64,000 bases of DNA from an uncultured Chitinophaga sp. (GCF_946479755.1 NZ_CAMLHC010000003.1:124001-188000), one strand, 5' to 3'. Shown: positions 1 through 9,370, counted from the stretch's first letter. Made by a program: numbers and translations. Notes: generated by a model from the letters alone, not told the origin.

Positions 1-127
1 CTGGTGCCGGTTACGTAAAACGTTCCGGTATTTTCGCCCGGACCGGATAGGGAAACTGGAAATCATGCCGGAAAAATTCGCGCCGCATAAAATGACTTTA
101 CAGGAGTATTTTGATAAGTATTATTAA
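1..127 (+). CDS. C-terminal end of a WYL-domain transcriptional regulator (partial)
   Basis: An open frame enters from the left edge (codon phase at base 2) and stops at a TAA ending at 127, giving 41 residues. The tail reads RKTFRYFRPDRIGKLEI and then PHKMTLQEYF. The YFRPDRI stretch followed by a HKMTL-EYF end is typical of the C-terminus of YafY/WYL-domain HTH regulators, where the WYL domain senses a ligand and represses or activates nearby genes. The N-terminal HTH lies outside the window. The RidA gene follows after 75 bases on the same strand and could be a target or simple neighbour. The assignment rests on a short tail only. Confidence 0.6.
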   Translation, partial: WCRLRKTFRYFRPDRIGKLEIMPEKFAPHKMTLQEYFDKYY

Positions 128-202
128 TTTTTGATACCCCTGACATAAGGCTGTCGCAACCCCCTTTTAGCTTTGTTCCATCAATCACAATTAATAGGAA
201 AA

Positions 203-598
203 ATGATGGAAAAGCAGATTTTCGATCCCTGGGAATGGGGCAAAAACACAAATTCGGTACAGGCCGTTGAAGTAAAGAACATGGCGGGAACACTCTATTG
301 TTCAGGACAGGTGGCCATAGATGCCAATGGCGTGCCATCCAATGCGGATATGCGTTCACAGCTGATTCAGACCATCCAGAACCTGGAGCAGCTGATAAGC
401 GAAGCAGGCTATGCGTGTAAAAACATCGTAAGACTGAATGTTTACACCACATCGACACAGACATTCTTCACCACCTGTATGGATATCTATGTGCCGTTTA
501 TTCAAAAATACGGTATTCAGCAAGCCACTACTTTACTGGGTGTTAAGGAATTGTTTGCTACTTTGACGGTGGAACTGGAAGCGACAGTCGTAAAGTAA
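203..598 (+). CDS. RidA/YjgF/UK114 family protein
   Basis: Roughly 130-residue protein of the RidA fold. Visible family features are the YCSGQVAID strand, the alternating helix QTIQNLEQLISEAG, and the C-terminal block ATTLLGVKELFATLTVELEA. RidA proteins hydrolyse reactive enamine/imine intermediates made by PLP enzymes; the classical catalytic Arg of the RidA subfamily is not obvious here (the position reads GVKELF), so this is probably a paralogue of unknown substrate. Two adjacent ATG codons (203 and 206) follow AGGAAAA; a longer TTG-initiated frame starting at 173 has no support. A strong hairpin terminator follows the stop. Confidence 0.85.
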   Translation: MMEKQIFDPWEWGKNTNSVQAVEVKNMAGTLYCSGQVAIDANGVPSNADMRSQLIQTIQNLEQLISEAGYACKNIVRLNVYTTSTQTFFTTCMDIYVPFIQKYGIQQATTLLGVKELFATLTVELEATVVK

Positions 599-617
599 CT
601 ATCTGCTTTAACGTACC

Positions 618-651
618 AAAGGCTTGTGAGCTGATGCTCATAAGCCTTTTT
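618..651. terminator. Bidirectional hairpin terminator
   Basis: Stem AAAGGCTTGTGAGC (618-631) pairs with 636-649 with one G-U pair and a 4-base loop, followed by T residues. It sits between the convergent RidA and flavin monooxygenase genes and can stop both. Its GGCTTGTRAG core recurs in other hairpins of this window. Confidence 0.8.
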
Positions 652-673
652 CCTTTGCCGGGCCTTCCTGCTG

Positions 674-1939
674 TCAGCGAAACACCTCTTGTACCGGCGC
701 CCATCCTAACGTTCGCCGGATAAACGGAAGGATGTTTATCTGCATAATATACTTCATGAAAAATACCGCCTGCGTCCATTTGTTTTTGCCGAACATCGCC
801 AGCATATCCTTCAATGCGTTGGGTTGATGCATCCATTTTGTATTAAACAACGTGGCCTGGCCAATTTTGGCAAACCTGGCCAGCATTTGCTGTTCATAAA
901 AGGCGATCGCCTGCTTCGTAGTGTCAAATGCCGGGTTGGTCAGCGCTTCACTGAGCTGTAATGCGTCCAGCATGGCCATATTCACCCCTTCACCGGCAAA
1001 GGGCGGCATCCAGTGGGCGGCGTCTCCCAGCAGGGTGATATCGGCATTGGCTTCCCATTGCTGGTCAAGCGGCATACAGTATTGCGGCCGCGGAATAAAA
1101 AGCGTATCCGGGCTTTCGAAGAGTTCCCACCACAGCGGACTCCAATCAGCAAACTCCTTTTTGAACCAGGCGAGTACCTGGTGATTGTCTTTAAAATCGA
1201 TGCCGCTCTCTTTCGCCCAGTGTTCACCGGAGGCAAAGCTAACCATAAAGCCAAGACTGCCGTTGCCTTTGGAGCTGACGATCAGCGTTTGTCCTTTTCC
1301 GTAAGCGAATAACTTTCCGCCTTTTAATAGCTCACTGATAACGGGCGCCGTTTTGGCGCCGTCTTTTAGAGAGCCCTCCAGCATGGTAATACCCGTCCAG
1401 TAAGGTTGAACAGGAGTGACGAAAGGGCGGACTTTAGAATTAGCGCCATCAGCGCCGATGATGAGATCCGCGGTAGCGGTATGGCCGTTCCCGAAAACCA
1501 GTTTCCAGCTGCCCTGTATTTTTTCGATGGAGAGGAGGTGGCTGTCCCAAACAACGGTATCCGGTTTCAGTGAGTCCAGGAGCAGCTCCCGGAGAGGGCC
1601 ACGGTCGATCTCGGGGCGGTGGTGGTCATCCCCGAAAGTTTCCTTTTTGCCTTGCTGATGTTCGTCGAAGTGCATTTTAAGCTGCTCGTCTACTACGCGC
1701 ATAAGCCCTGCTTCGGGGCGGTAGTTGGCTTTGAAGGCTTCCATTAAACCGGCTTTGGCCAATGCCGCCAGGCCGGAGTCGGTGTGCAGATCCAGGGCGC
1801 CGCCCTGCAGCCTCACCTCTTTATGGATATCCCGTTCGTAGACGGTTACGTTGATGCCTTTGCGCTGTAAGAGCCGTGCTAAGGTCAGGCCGCCGGGGCC
1901 GCCGCCGATGATGGCTATCTTTTTGTCTTGAATTGTCAT
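674..1939 (-). CDS. FAD-dependent monooxygenase, Tet(X)-like
   Basis: 421-residue flavoprotein of the class A aromatic hydroxylase group. Visible motifs are the N-terminal dinucleotide-binding GGGPGG (12-17), the YER end of the second strand (34-36), GGALDLH (46-52), the DG motif in GADGA (162-166), and the ribityl-binding GDAAHWMPPFAGEGVN block (305-320). The GGxLDLH and GDAAHxMPPFAGxGVN signatures match Tet(X), which hydroxylates tetracyclines with NADPH and O2. By eye, Tet(X) positions that contact tetracycline (Gln192, His234, Gly236) correspond to Glu188, Gly230 and Met232, so tetracycline inactivation cannot be assumed. It lies 9 bases downstream of the AraC gene on the same strand, probably in one transcript. 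Confidence 0.88.
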   Translation of the reverse strand: MTIQDKKIAIIGGGPGGLTLARLLQRKGINVTVYERDIHKEVRLQGGALDLHTDSGLAALAKAGLMEAFKANYRPEAGLMRVVDEQLKMHFDEHQQGKKETFGDDHHRPEIDRGPLRELLLDSLKPDTVVWDSHLLSIEKIQGSWKLVFGNGHTATADLIIGADGANSKVRPFVTPVQPYWTGITMLEGSLKDGAKTAPVISELLKGGKLFAYGKGQTLIVSSKGNGSLGFMVSFASGEHWAKESGIDFKDNHQVLAWFKKEFADWSPLWWELFESPDTLFIPRPQYCMPLDQQWEANADITLLGDAAHWMPPFAGEGVNMAMLDALQLSEALTNPAFDTTKQAIAFYEQQMLARFAKIGQATLFNTKWMHQPNALKDMLAMFGKNKWTQAVFFMKYIMQINILPFIRRTLGWAPVQEVFR

Positions 1940-1948
1940 ACCGCAAAA

Positions 1949-2692
1949 TTATTCCTGCGGTGGGTCAGATAATAGTATAAAACGGCCGTTTTGATTTTTA
2001 GCGAGTTCTTTCGGGACCACGCCCGAAAACCTTTTCACTTCTTTGATAAAGTGGTTTTGATCGGTGTAATTCAGTTCCGGAAAGAGCCGGCCTTCTTTGA
2101 GCTGTTGCAGGGAAGCCTTAAAACGAAATATATTACAGTAGGCTTTTAAAGCGATACCAAACTGCTCGTTGAAGTACCGGTTAATCTGTCTTCTGCTCCA
2201 GGCCACGCGGTCCGCCAATTCCTGTACCGGCAGCGAGCCGTTGGAGGTATAGATCAGGTCGAATAATTCTCTTTTACGGTTGTCGATACCGGGTTTGATG
2301 AGCGGAAGCATCGTTGCCGAAACTTTGGCGCAGAAGCTATCGAAGTCTTCCAGGTCAGCGGGACCAACATGCCAAAACCCGTCCGGCAGCCGTTGCCCCC
2401 CGTTTAACTGGTCCGCCATTTTAATATCGAGTAAATACTCGACGGCGAGTAGTTTAAAGCTAACGGCAAACATGGTCATATGTGGTGGAATAGTGGCTTG
2501 CGTGGGGTGAGTGTCCAGGCCACGGAGGGTAGCATGAAAAGCCTCGTTGGCAGCTACGGAAAAAATAATATCGAACCGGCCATCGGGCAGTACAATAATT
2601 TCTTTCTCTTCCGGGGTGTCATTCCGGATCATCCAAAAGCTTTCAACAAAGTCGGTCAGGCTTTTAGCGGGTTGTATGTTTTTTAGTTCCAT
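1949..2692 (-). CDS. AraC family transcriptional regulator
   Basis: About 247 residues. The N-terminal half has the pattern of the DUF6597 sensing domain (LTDFVESFWMI, then VLPDGRFDIIFSV). The C-terminal half is an AraC double HTH, with LADRVAWSRRQINRYFNEQFG as first helix-turn-helix and a second ending in YTDQNHFIKEVKRFSGVVPKEL. I place the start at the ATG at 2692, which begins MELKNIQPAKSLTDF; a GTG 27 bases upstream is possible and neither has a clear ribosome site. It is likely to control the monooxygenase gene that follows directly. Confidence 0.85.
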   Translation of the reverse strand: MELKNIQPAKSLTDFVESFWMIRNDTPEEKEIIVLPDGRFDIIFSVAANEAFHATLRGLDTHPTQATIPPHMTMFAVSFKLLAVEYLLDIKMADQLNGGQRLPDGFWHVGPADLEDFDSFCAKVSATMLPLIKPGIDNRKRELFDLIYTSNGSLPVQELADRVAWSRRQINRYFNEQFGIALKAYCNIFRFKASLQQLKEGRLFPELNYTDQNHFIKEVKRFSGVVPKELAKNQNGRFILLSDPPQE

Positions 2693-2841
2693 GCCGCTGG
2701 GTAATACGTTAAAATGCACGGGTGATGGTACACGGATAAAATTACGTTTTTATTTTTTCCGGGAATTTTGGGGGATGGACAAAAGACCAGCCCGTGACCT
2801 TTCTAAAAATCTTATCCATGGTTTCTATGGTAAGACAACCA

Positions 2842-3144
2842 TCAGCAGCAGTCGCCCAGCACGCGGTCATGCACAATAACGAATGCCATCCATAGCACCA
2901 CCAGTATCAGTAGCGCGTTGACAATAATCAGCGGGGTATGGTATTTCTTCCATTGCCCGCCGGCAGTTCCGTTTACTTTTCCGGCGTAATACCGGGAGGC
3001 GATTGAAACCACTGCCAATGCCAGCAACACCACGATTGCCGGATAAAAACCGGTGATGGCCATACCAGCAATGCTGAGCACCGCCGCTGTAACGGTTAAT
3101 ACCATTGAAAGGAAAGTGACGACGTTAAATATTTTTGTTTCCAT
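2842..3144 (-). CDS. Small integral membrane protein of unknown function
   Basis: 100 residues with three hydrophobic spans, about 9-32, 34-50 and 71-91. A basic loop (residues 51-70, including GKVNGTAGGQWKKYH) separates spans 2 and 3, and the C-terminus ends in GDCC. I recognise no family. It stands alone between the AraC gene and the divergent large gene starting at 3401. The ATG follows an A-rich stretch without a strong ribosome site. Confidence 0.65.
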   Translation of the reverse strand: METKIFNVVTFLSMVLTVTAAVLSIAGMAITGFYPAIVVLLALAVVSIASRYYAGKVNGTAGGQWKKYHTPLIIVNALLILVVLWMAFVIVHDRVLGDCC

Positions 3145-3371
3145 TTTGAAAATAATTCAAAGGGTAAAAAGAAACTATATTAAAGTTATGGAAAGTACTT
3201 TGAATTACAAAGTGAATTAACATTTTTTTCATTATCAGCCCGGAACTTCTTTTCCGGCAAGCCCTTCCGGGGGAGTTGAAACGGCAGTTCATCATGATCC
3301 CTGAAGCCCGGATCGTGGTTAGTGCTTTGACAGGGAGGGGGCAAAGGGGTACAACGAGCGCGATTAATTTG

Positions 3372-3379
3372 TAATTTTG
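3372..3379 (+). promoter_or_regulatory. Bacteroidota -7 promoter element
   Basis: TAATTTTG fits the TAnnTTTG -7 consensus of the Bacteroidota primary sigma factor, 21 bases before the ATG at 3401. No good -33 TTTG is seen at the expected 19-20 base spacing, so support is partial. Confidence 0.45.
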
Positions 3380-3400
3380 CCGCCGTTAAATCCTTTACCG

Positions 3401-6400
3401 ATGAAAAAAACTGTTTGTTCTTTTATTTTGTTAATCCTGTTCCCTTTTGGTTTAATGGCGGGAGATTATGAAAAAGCCTGGGAGGCGATCCATAAAAATG
3501 ATGTTGTAACTGCCACCACCTACCTGCAAAAGGCGATTAAGGCTGGCGGTCCCCAAAAAAACAGCGCTATCGCCACGCTGATATTACTCAACAATATGAC
3601 AGGGTTTGACCGGGACTTTACCACGCGCTATTTTAATCCGCTTCAACAGCTGAACGGTCCCGCGCCATACACCTACGCCCTGTGGTTCTTCGAGCCGGTG
3701 CTGGGTAGCTATGGGCTTAAAAAAGGAGTGCAGCTGCAGAACCTGGAAAAGGTGTTGTCTGACACTGCAAACTTCAATGGTTCGCTGAATGCCGCTGCCG
3801 CTTATTTTATGGGTATGCATCAACTGGTCAGTAAACGGATGGACCTTACGCAGTCACTCTTCAGCCGCGTCGGGGCATTAGAGAAATGGGCTTTTACCGG
3901 CCCGTTTGATAATCTCATGGGCAGCGGATTTGATAAAGACTTCGGGCCTGTCGGTAAGCCGGAGGGCGGCGCCTTTATCAGCAGTAGTAACAACAGCCCG
4001 GTGAACTGGTTTGAGCCGCTGTTTACAACAGGACAAGGCTGGAGTTATGTAGGAGCTTACTTCCCGGTAAATAACGCCGTCGGATATGCGCAGACTTTTG
4101 TAAATGCCCCGGCGGACATGGAGCCGCTGCTGTGCCTCGGCGGCACCGGCGCCCTGAAGGTGTGGGTGAATGATAAACTGATGATCAGCCAGCCGGAAGA
4201 AAAGGTCACAGAGCTGGACTGGTGGAAAACCAAGGTGCGCCTGAAAAAGGGCTATAACAGGATATTGGTACAAATCGGCTTTACAAAGCAGAATATCCGG
4301 CCAAACTATATCGTACGCCTGACAGATAACGATTATAAGGCCGTGAAAGGGCTCGTTTGCCAGGCTTCTCCGGCGCCTTACCAGCCGGACACCCGGAAAG
4401 ATGAGCCGGTACTGATCCCGCATTTTGCGGAAACCTATTTCAAAAAGCAACTGGCCGACCACCCACAGGACCCTATTAACGCCGTATTGCTGAGCAGGGT
4501 ATATATCCGTAACCAGGAGTGGGACAAAGCCAAAACTGCACTGGCGAAATTTTACAAGGCATATCCCAAAGATGCCTTTATTACGAACTACTACTCGGAT
4601 TGTATGTCCGGCAGCAATGACAGGACAGGATTTGCGGAAGCAGTAGAGTCCTTCAAAACACTGTTGCCCGATAATTACTGGACACTTTATGCTAAAGTTG
4701 TCAAGCTGGAAGAAGAAAAGAGTTATGCGGAAGCGCTGGAAATGCTGAACAAACTGGTCAGCATGCAGGGGGAACAGCGGGTTACCACCGTAAAGAAAAT
4801 GCAGCTGTTAGCCGCCCAGGGAAAGATCGACAGCATGGTGCAATTGCTGAAGCAGGCGTATGCCACCTATCCTGATGATGAGGAGCTGGTGCAGACAATG
4901 TATCAGTATGAGGCCAGCATGAATAACGATCCTGCTGCGGCACTCAAAGTGCTGGAATCATATTGCAACCGGCAGTACGGTTACAGCACGGCGTCATTCC
5001 TGGCTAACGTATATCTTAACCAGGGTAAAACAGCCGCTGCTGTTAATCAAATGAAACAACTGATCCAGGTGGCGCCTTATGAGCTGGAGGAATACGGGAA
5101 ACTGATAAAATACTACTTTGCCAGCCAGCAGTACGACTCCGCTATTCACTACCTTAATATACAACGGCAGATCAGCCCTTACTACCATCTGCCACTGGGA
5201 GACATGGGCCACTGTTATCTCCAGAAAAAAGAAACAGACTCCGCTATCCTGTACTTCAGGAAAGCACTGGCCTTATATGCCGGTGGTTTCGACTACCGGG
5301 AACAGCTGCGTATGCTGGAAAACAAACCGCAGGTAGACAAATATTTTCCTGCGCTGGATTACTACAAAGAGATAGAAAAGTACGTGCAGCAGCCACATGA
5401 TTCCAGCCACGCCTACGCCTTTATTTTTGATGAAAAGAATGTAATCGTATATCCGGAAGGAGCGGGGGAACAAACCTTCAATACAGCTATTTTTATTAAC
5501 AATAAAAAAGGGATCGATCACTGGAAAGAAATTTCTATACCGTATAACAGCGTATACCAAACCGTGTCTATTGTAAAAGCGGAGGTGATTAAACCGGGAG
5601 GCGCAAAAATTCCCGCTGAAACTGACGAGAATCAACTGGTATTCACTAAGCTTAATGAAGGCGACGTGATCTACTACAGTTATAAGGTGAAAAGTAGCGG
5701 AAGTGGCCGCCTTGGCCGCGAATACTGGGATAAATTTTATTTCGCCGACTTCGTGCCGGTTAATATCTCCAGTTATAATTTACTGATAGCTGATACCATG
5801 CCCCTGAATTATGAGTATGTGAACGGTGGTAATGTCAAACCAAAGATAACACAGCACGAAAAATTCAAACTGTACAGCTGGAGGGAAGACAATATCCGGC
5901 CGCTGCGGAATGAAAGCTATATGCCCAGCATCAATGATGTGGGTAAAGTACTGCATCTCTCTACCGTCAAAGACTGGGATGTAATAGCAGAATGGTACAG
6001 CGATATTACACGCGAACAATCGAAGGAAGATTTTGAGATCAATGAAGCCTTCAGGGAGTTATTCCCGGCTGGAACCAGCGGTCTGGACGATCTGACCAAA
6101 GCGCGGAAAATCTATGAGTATATAGAGAAGAATATTTCCTACAGCTCCGTTTCATTCCGGCAGGGCGCCTATGTACCCCAGAAAGCAGGGAAAACGCTGT
6201 TGACGAAACTCGGAGACTGTAAGGACCTGTCCACGCTGTTTCTGGCATTTGCCCGTAAAGCCGGCTTGCCGGCTAATCTGATCCTGGTAAGCACCAGGAG
6301 ATATGGTCAGCGCAACATGGAATTGCCATCCCTGGATTTTAATCACTGCATCATCAGCTTTAAGGCAAATAACAAAACCTACTACCAGGAACTGACGGAC

Positions 6401-7165
6401 AATACGCTTCCCTTTAATGCGTTGCCAGGCAGACTCGTAGGGGCACAGGTGCTCAATATCCCCTATGAGTACAAGGCAGGAGAAAAAATCACTACGCTGC
6501 CGTTGGACAACTTTATGGTTAATGTGATACGCCGTAGTATGGACGTTACGCTGGAAGACAACAGCCTGAGGGCTAAATCAAGTTGCGCGTATATCGGCGA
6601 AATGGCAGCGGCCATGAGAAATACCTACCAGCACGCCACCAGCGAGGAAACCAGGGATGCTATCCAAAATAATATCAGCAGCTCATTCAAAAAACAGGTA
6701 GTACTGGATAGCCTGTCATTCCGAAATCTAGGTAATCTGTCCGATACTGTTTGGCTGGATACCTATTTCACGGTAAAAGATGAGGTGATCAGCGTGGGGG
6801 ATTTCAGCATGATCAGGCCTACTTTTATGGACGTAGTTGCCACCGCCAATATCTTTACACCGGTGCCCCGGCAACATCCGTTTGAATATGCCGACTATGA
6901 ATCGATAGAAGATTATTATACCGACCTGGCTGTGCATCTGCCGGCAGGGAAGAAATTTGAACAGGTTCCCTCAGGTACCAACCTGCGGTTGAATAATATG
7001 AATTACACGCTGGATTTTAAAAAGGTGGGCGATAATAACCTGATCATCAGCAGGCGTTTTAACACCAAAAGTAATACAACGATCGCCCCCGGTGCTTTTA
7101 AAGAACTGGAAACATTCTTCAACGGCATCATCAAAGAAGAACAGAAATATATCTCGTTTAAATAA
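3401..7165 (+). CDS. Secreted TPR/DUF3857/transglutaminase-like protein
   Basis: 1254-residue secreted protein. Order: signal peptide (about 1-20); N-terminal repeat helices; a beta-rich segment around 150-330; tetratricopeptide repeats around 360-660; a DUF3857 domain starting near 690; a transglutaminase-like domain around 900-1000 with Cys940 in GDCKDLS and His982 in FNHC as the visible catalytic pair; and a C-terminal beta domain of DUF3858 type. The ATG at 3401 is preferred over an upstream TTG because it starts the signal peptide. Such proteins are common in Bacteroidota and of unclear biochemical role; a protease or cross-linking activity is possible since the Cys/His pair is kept. Monocistronic, with a hairpin terminator behind it. 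Confidence 0.85.
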   Translation: MKKTVCSFILLILFPFGLMAGDYEKAWEAIHKNDVVTATTYLQKAIKAGGPQKNSAIATLILLNNMTGFDRDFTTRYFNPLQQLNGPAPYTYALWFFEPVLGSYGLKKGVQLQNLEKVLSDTANFNGSLNAAAAYFMGMHQLVSKRMDLTQSLFSRVGALEKWAFTGPFDNLMGSGFDKDFGPVGKPEGGAFISSSNNSPVNWFEPLFTTGQGWSYVGAYFPVNNAVGYAQTFVNAPADMEPLLCLGGTGALKVWVNDKLMISQPEEKVTELDWWKTKVRLKKGYNRILVQIGFTKQNIRPNYIVRLTDNDYKAVKGLVCQASPAPYQPDTRKDEPVLIPHFAETYFKKQLADHPQDPINAVLLSRVYIRNQEWDKAKTALAKFYKAYPKDAFITNYYSDCMSGSNDRTGFAEAVESFKTLLPDNYWTLYAKVVKLEEEKSYAEALEMLNKLVSMQGEQRVTTVKKMQLLAAQGKIDSMVQLLKQAYATYPDDEELVQTMYQYEASMNNDPAAALKVLESYCNRQYGYSTASFLANVYLNQGKTAAAVNQMKQLIQVAPYELEEYGKLIKYYFASQQYDSAIHYLNIQRQISPYYHLPLGDMGHCYLQKKETDSAILYFRKALALYAGGFDYREQLRMLENKPQVDKYFPALDYYKEIEKYVQQPHDSSHAYAFIFDEKNVIVYPEGAGEQTFNTAIFINNKKGIDHWKEISIPYNSVYQTVSIVKAEVIKPGGAKIPAETDENQLVFTKLNEGDVIYYSYKVKSSGSGRLGREYWDKFYFADFVPVNISSYNLLIADTMPLNYEYVNGGNVKPKITQHEKFKLYSWREDNIRPLRNESYMPSINDVGKVLHLSTVKDWDVIAEWYSDITREQSKEDFEINEAFRELFPAGTSGLDDLTKARKIYEYIEKNISYSSVSFRQGAYVPQKAGKTLLTKLGDCKDLSTLFLAFARKAGLPANLILVSTRRYGQRNMELPSLDFNHCIISFKANNKTYYQELTDNTLPFNALPGRLVGAQVLNIPYEYKAGEKITTLPLDNFMVNVIRRSMDVTLEDNSLRAKSSCAYIGEMAAAMRNTYQHATSEETRDAIQNNISSSFKKQVVLDSLSFRNLGNLSDTVWLDTYFTVKDEVISVGDFSMIRPTFMDVVATANIFTPVPRQHPFEYADYESIEDYYTDLAVHLPAGKKFEQVPSGTNLRLNNMNYTLDFKKVGDNNLIISRRFNTKSNTTIAPGAFKELETFFNGIIKEEQKYISFK

Positions 7166-7218
7166 CAAATTGAAGTTTTAATTACTGTTTAATATATTGA
7201 TAGTAAAATAATTGTAAT

Positions 7219-7263
7219 AAAGAATGAAGCCTTGTAGGACCTCCCTGTGAGGCTTTATTCTTT
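7219..7263 (+). terminator. Hairpin terminator after the DUF3857 gene
   Basis: AAAGAATGAAGCCT (7219-7232) pairs with AGGCTTTATTCTTT (7250-7263) with one G-U pair; the loop itself contains a short GGACCTCC hairpin. It lies 54 bases after the stop codon. Confidence 0.7.
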
Positions 7264-7368
7264 AGCCTGCGGAATGGTTTGTAAATTATTGCCAATACTA
7301 TCATGTTATTCTCTATTTTTATAGTTCCTACGGAGGATGCGATTTTTAGAAACAAGTGAGTGACCATA

Positions 7369-7977
7369 ATGAATATGTCAGGTGAGCGGGATGAACAGGT
7401 ACTGTTGGCTTCGGCTGCTACAGGAGACGAAACAGCTTTTGAAGAACTTTTCAGGAAGTACGGACGAAAGCTGTATAGCTTTATGTTGCAGTTGAACGGA
7501 TCTGCGGCGGCAGAGGATATCGTGCAGGAAGTGTTTTTCAAACTCTGGAAAGAACGCGATAAACTGTCGGCCATCACGCACTTCAATAGCTATCTTTTTC
7601 GCATGGCACAGAACCAGGCCATCAACGACTTCCGGAAAATGGCCAGGGCCACGCTCTTACCGATAGAGGAAGCCGGCCGGCAGGAGACCACACCGGCAAC
7701 AGACTCCAACGAAGAAATAGAATTCAAGGCCCTGCGCGAACGGGTACAGGAAATTATAGACTCCCTGCCTCCGCAGCAACGCAGAGTATATCTCCTGAAC
7801 AGGGAACAGGGCCTCAAACACAAAGAAATTGCCGAGCTGCTGAATATTTCCCCCTCCACCGTCAATAAACACCTGGTACAGGCGCTCCACGCGCTGCGCA
7901 CGGGTTTGGGCAATCATACAGACTTGTTGCCGGTATTCTTTCTGTTGCTGACCTTTTCCGAAAGGTCATCTTTCTGA
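7369..7977 (+). CDS. ECF RNA polymerase sigma factor, FecI-like
   Basis: About 202 residues. Region 2 is seen in AFEELFRKYGRKLYSFM and EDIVQEVFFKLWKERD; region 4 in LPPQQRRVYLLNREQGLKHKEIAELLNIS followed by STVNKHLVQAL. A hydrophobic C-terminal tail (LLPVFFLLLTF) is usual for the Bacteroidota FecI-like sigma-70 group. Start candidates are GTG 7360, ATG 7369 and ATG 7375; 7369 is chosen. FecR, SusC (with STN domain) and SusD follow, so this sigma factor most likely drives the susCD pair when its FecR partner is signalled by the outer membrane receptor. Confidence 0.92.
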   Translation: MNMSGERDEQVLLASAATGDETAFEELFRKYGRKLYSFMLQLNGSAAAEDIVQEVFFKLWKERDKLSAITHFNSYLFRMAQNQAINDFRKMARATLLPIEEAGRQETTPATDSNEEIEFKALRERVQEIIDSLPPQQRRVYLLNREQGLKHKEIAELLNISPSTVNKHLVQALHALRTGLGNHTDLLPVFFLLLTFSERSSF

Positions 7978-8079
7978 AAAAAAATTTTCCATTCCACTAG
8001 ACATATCCCGCTTTTTCATTGTCTTACTGGTAATCAGGGACATTTTTAACACCTGGCATTACCGATTAAACCTGTTTCC

Positions 8080-9261
8080 ATGTCCGAAGGAAGAATAGAT
8101 GACCTCGTGGCAAAGTTTTTTCAGCAGACCTGTACGCCGGCTGAGAAAAGAGAACTTGCAACGTGGATAGAACAGTCCGCCGACGATGCTGCGCTGCAGC
8201 AGGTGCTGGAGCGCGCATGGGCCAATTACGAGCCAGTGACCAACCTGACAGCCGCGGCTTCTTCCCGGATCATGGACGGCATTTTAGGCAGGCAGGGGAC
8301 TGCTCCGGCCACCACCCGCGTACGTCCCATGCGTAAGGCGTGGCGATATGCCGCCGCCGCAGTGACCATCGTAGCGCTGGCAGGCGGGTATATCGTGTGG
8401 AAGTCGCGCCCGCAGGCCCCTTCCGCACCAGTGGTAGCGAAAACGGTGAAGAAAGACGTCCCGCCGCCGGGAGGCAACAGGGCCACGCTGACCATGGCAG
8501 ACGGGCAGGTGATTCCGCTGGACAGCACCGTGAACAACACCGTCTTCGCCGGGAATAACGTGCGCATCGTCAAAACAGACAGCGGACTGGTGACCTATCA
8601 GCAGTTGGCCACACGAAATGCCCAACCGTCCTACAATACGCTGGCAGTCCCCGCAGGCGGCCAGTTCAGGGTAATATTGGCCGACGGCACCAGGGTATGG
8701 CTCAACGCGATGAGCAGCCTGCGCTATCCGGACATGTTCCCCGAAGGGACAAGAAAAGTGGAACTCACCGGCGAAGCCTATTTTGAAGTATCGGCCAGCG
8801 CCGCCCAGCCGTTCCTCGTAAAAGTAAACGACATGGAACTGACGGTGCTGGGCACCAGCTTTAATGTGACGGCCTATCCTGACGAGACGTTTGTAAACAC
8901 TACGCTGCTCAGCGGTAAAGTAGTGGTAAAACACAATAACGTGAGCCTACCCCTGACCAGGGGCTATCAGGCAGCGCTGAACAGGCGCACAGGACAGCTG
9001 ACCAGCATGCAGGTCAACGCGGAGGAAGCGGTAGCCTGGAAAAACGGGAAGTTCCTTTTCAACGCTACCCCCATGAAGGACATTATGCGGCAATTGAGCC
9101 GCTGGTATAATATAGAAGTTGTATATGCAGGAGAGGTGAATGAACAGTTTTATGCGGAGATCCCACGCTTTGCCAATGCGGCAGAAGCGTTAAGAATTCT
9201 GGAACTTACCGGGAAAGTACATTTCCGGCTGGAAGGACGGCGTGTAACCGTGTATCCCTGA
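8080..9261 (+). CDS. FecR family anti-sigma factor
   Basis: 393 residues. The cytoplasmic N-terminal part (1-85) should bind the sigma factor encoded just upstream; a single membrane span lies at about 88-107; the periplasmic FecR domain covers about 185-285 (AGGQFRVILADGTRVWLNA, then GEAYFEV and VLGTSFNV); a DUF4974 domain ends the protein (about 325-392, FLFNATPMKDIMRQLSRWYN). It receives the signal from the STN domain of the following SusC. The 102-base gap from the sigma gene has no terminator, so the two are probably cotranscribed. Confidence 0.93.
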   Translation: MSEGRIDDLVAKFFQQTCTPAEKRELATWIEQSADDAALQQVLERAWANYEPVTNLTAAASSRIMDGILGRQGTAPATTRVRPMRKAWRYAAAAVTIVALAGGYIVWKSRPQAPSAPVVAKTVKKDVPPPGGNRATLTMADGQVIPLDSTVNNTVFAGNNVRIVKTDSGLVTYQQLATRNAQPSYNTLAVPAGGQFRVILADGTRVWLNAMSSLRYPDMFPEGTRKVELTGEAYFEVSASAAQPFLVKVNDMELTVLGTSFNVTAYPDETFVNTTLLSGKVVVKHNNVSLPLTRGYQAALNRRTGQLTSMQVNAEEAVAWKNGKFLFNATPMKDIMRQLSRWYNIEVVYAGEVNEQFYAEIPRFANAAEALRILELTGKVHFRLEGRRVTVYP

Positions 9262-9314
9262 ATTACCATGGAAAAAGAGACGAACCAACCATTCGTATAG
9301 CCATCCCGTAAAAA

Positions 9315-9370
9315 ATCCTGTTCACTGCTAATGAACAGGATCGGCGCCTGGTGCTGCTAACACCAGGTGC
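9315..9370 (+). other. Two adjacent hairpins between fecR and susC
   Basis: Hairpin 1 pairs ATCCTGTTCA (9315-9324) with 9332-9341. Hairpin 2 pairs GCGCCTGGTG (9344-9353) with 9361-9370, one mismatch. No T-run follows either, so these look like an mRNA processing or attenuation element rather than a simple terminator. They lie in the long leader before susC. Confidence 0.5.

Noticed and set aside
674..1939. A tetracycline resistance gene tet(X)
   Set aside because: The fold and FAD motifs match, but by eye the tetracycline-contact positions differ (Glu, Gly and Met instead of Gln, His and Gly). I call it Tet(X)-like without a resistance claim.
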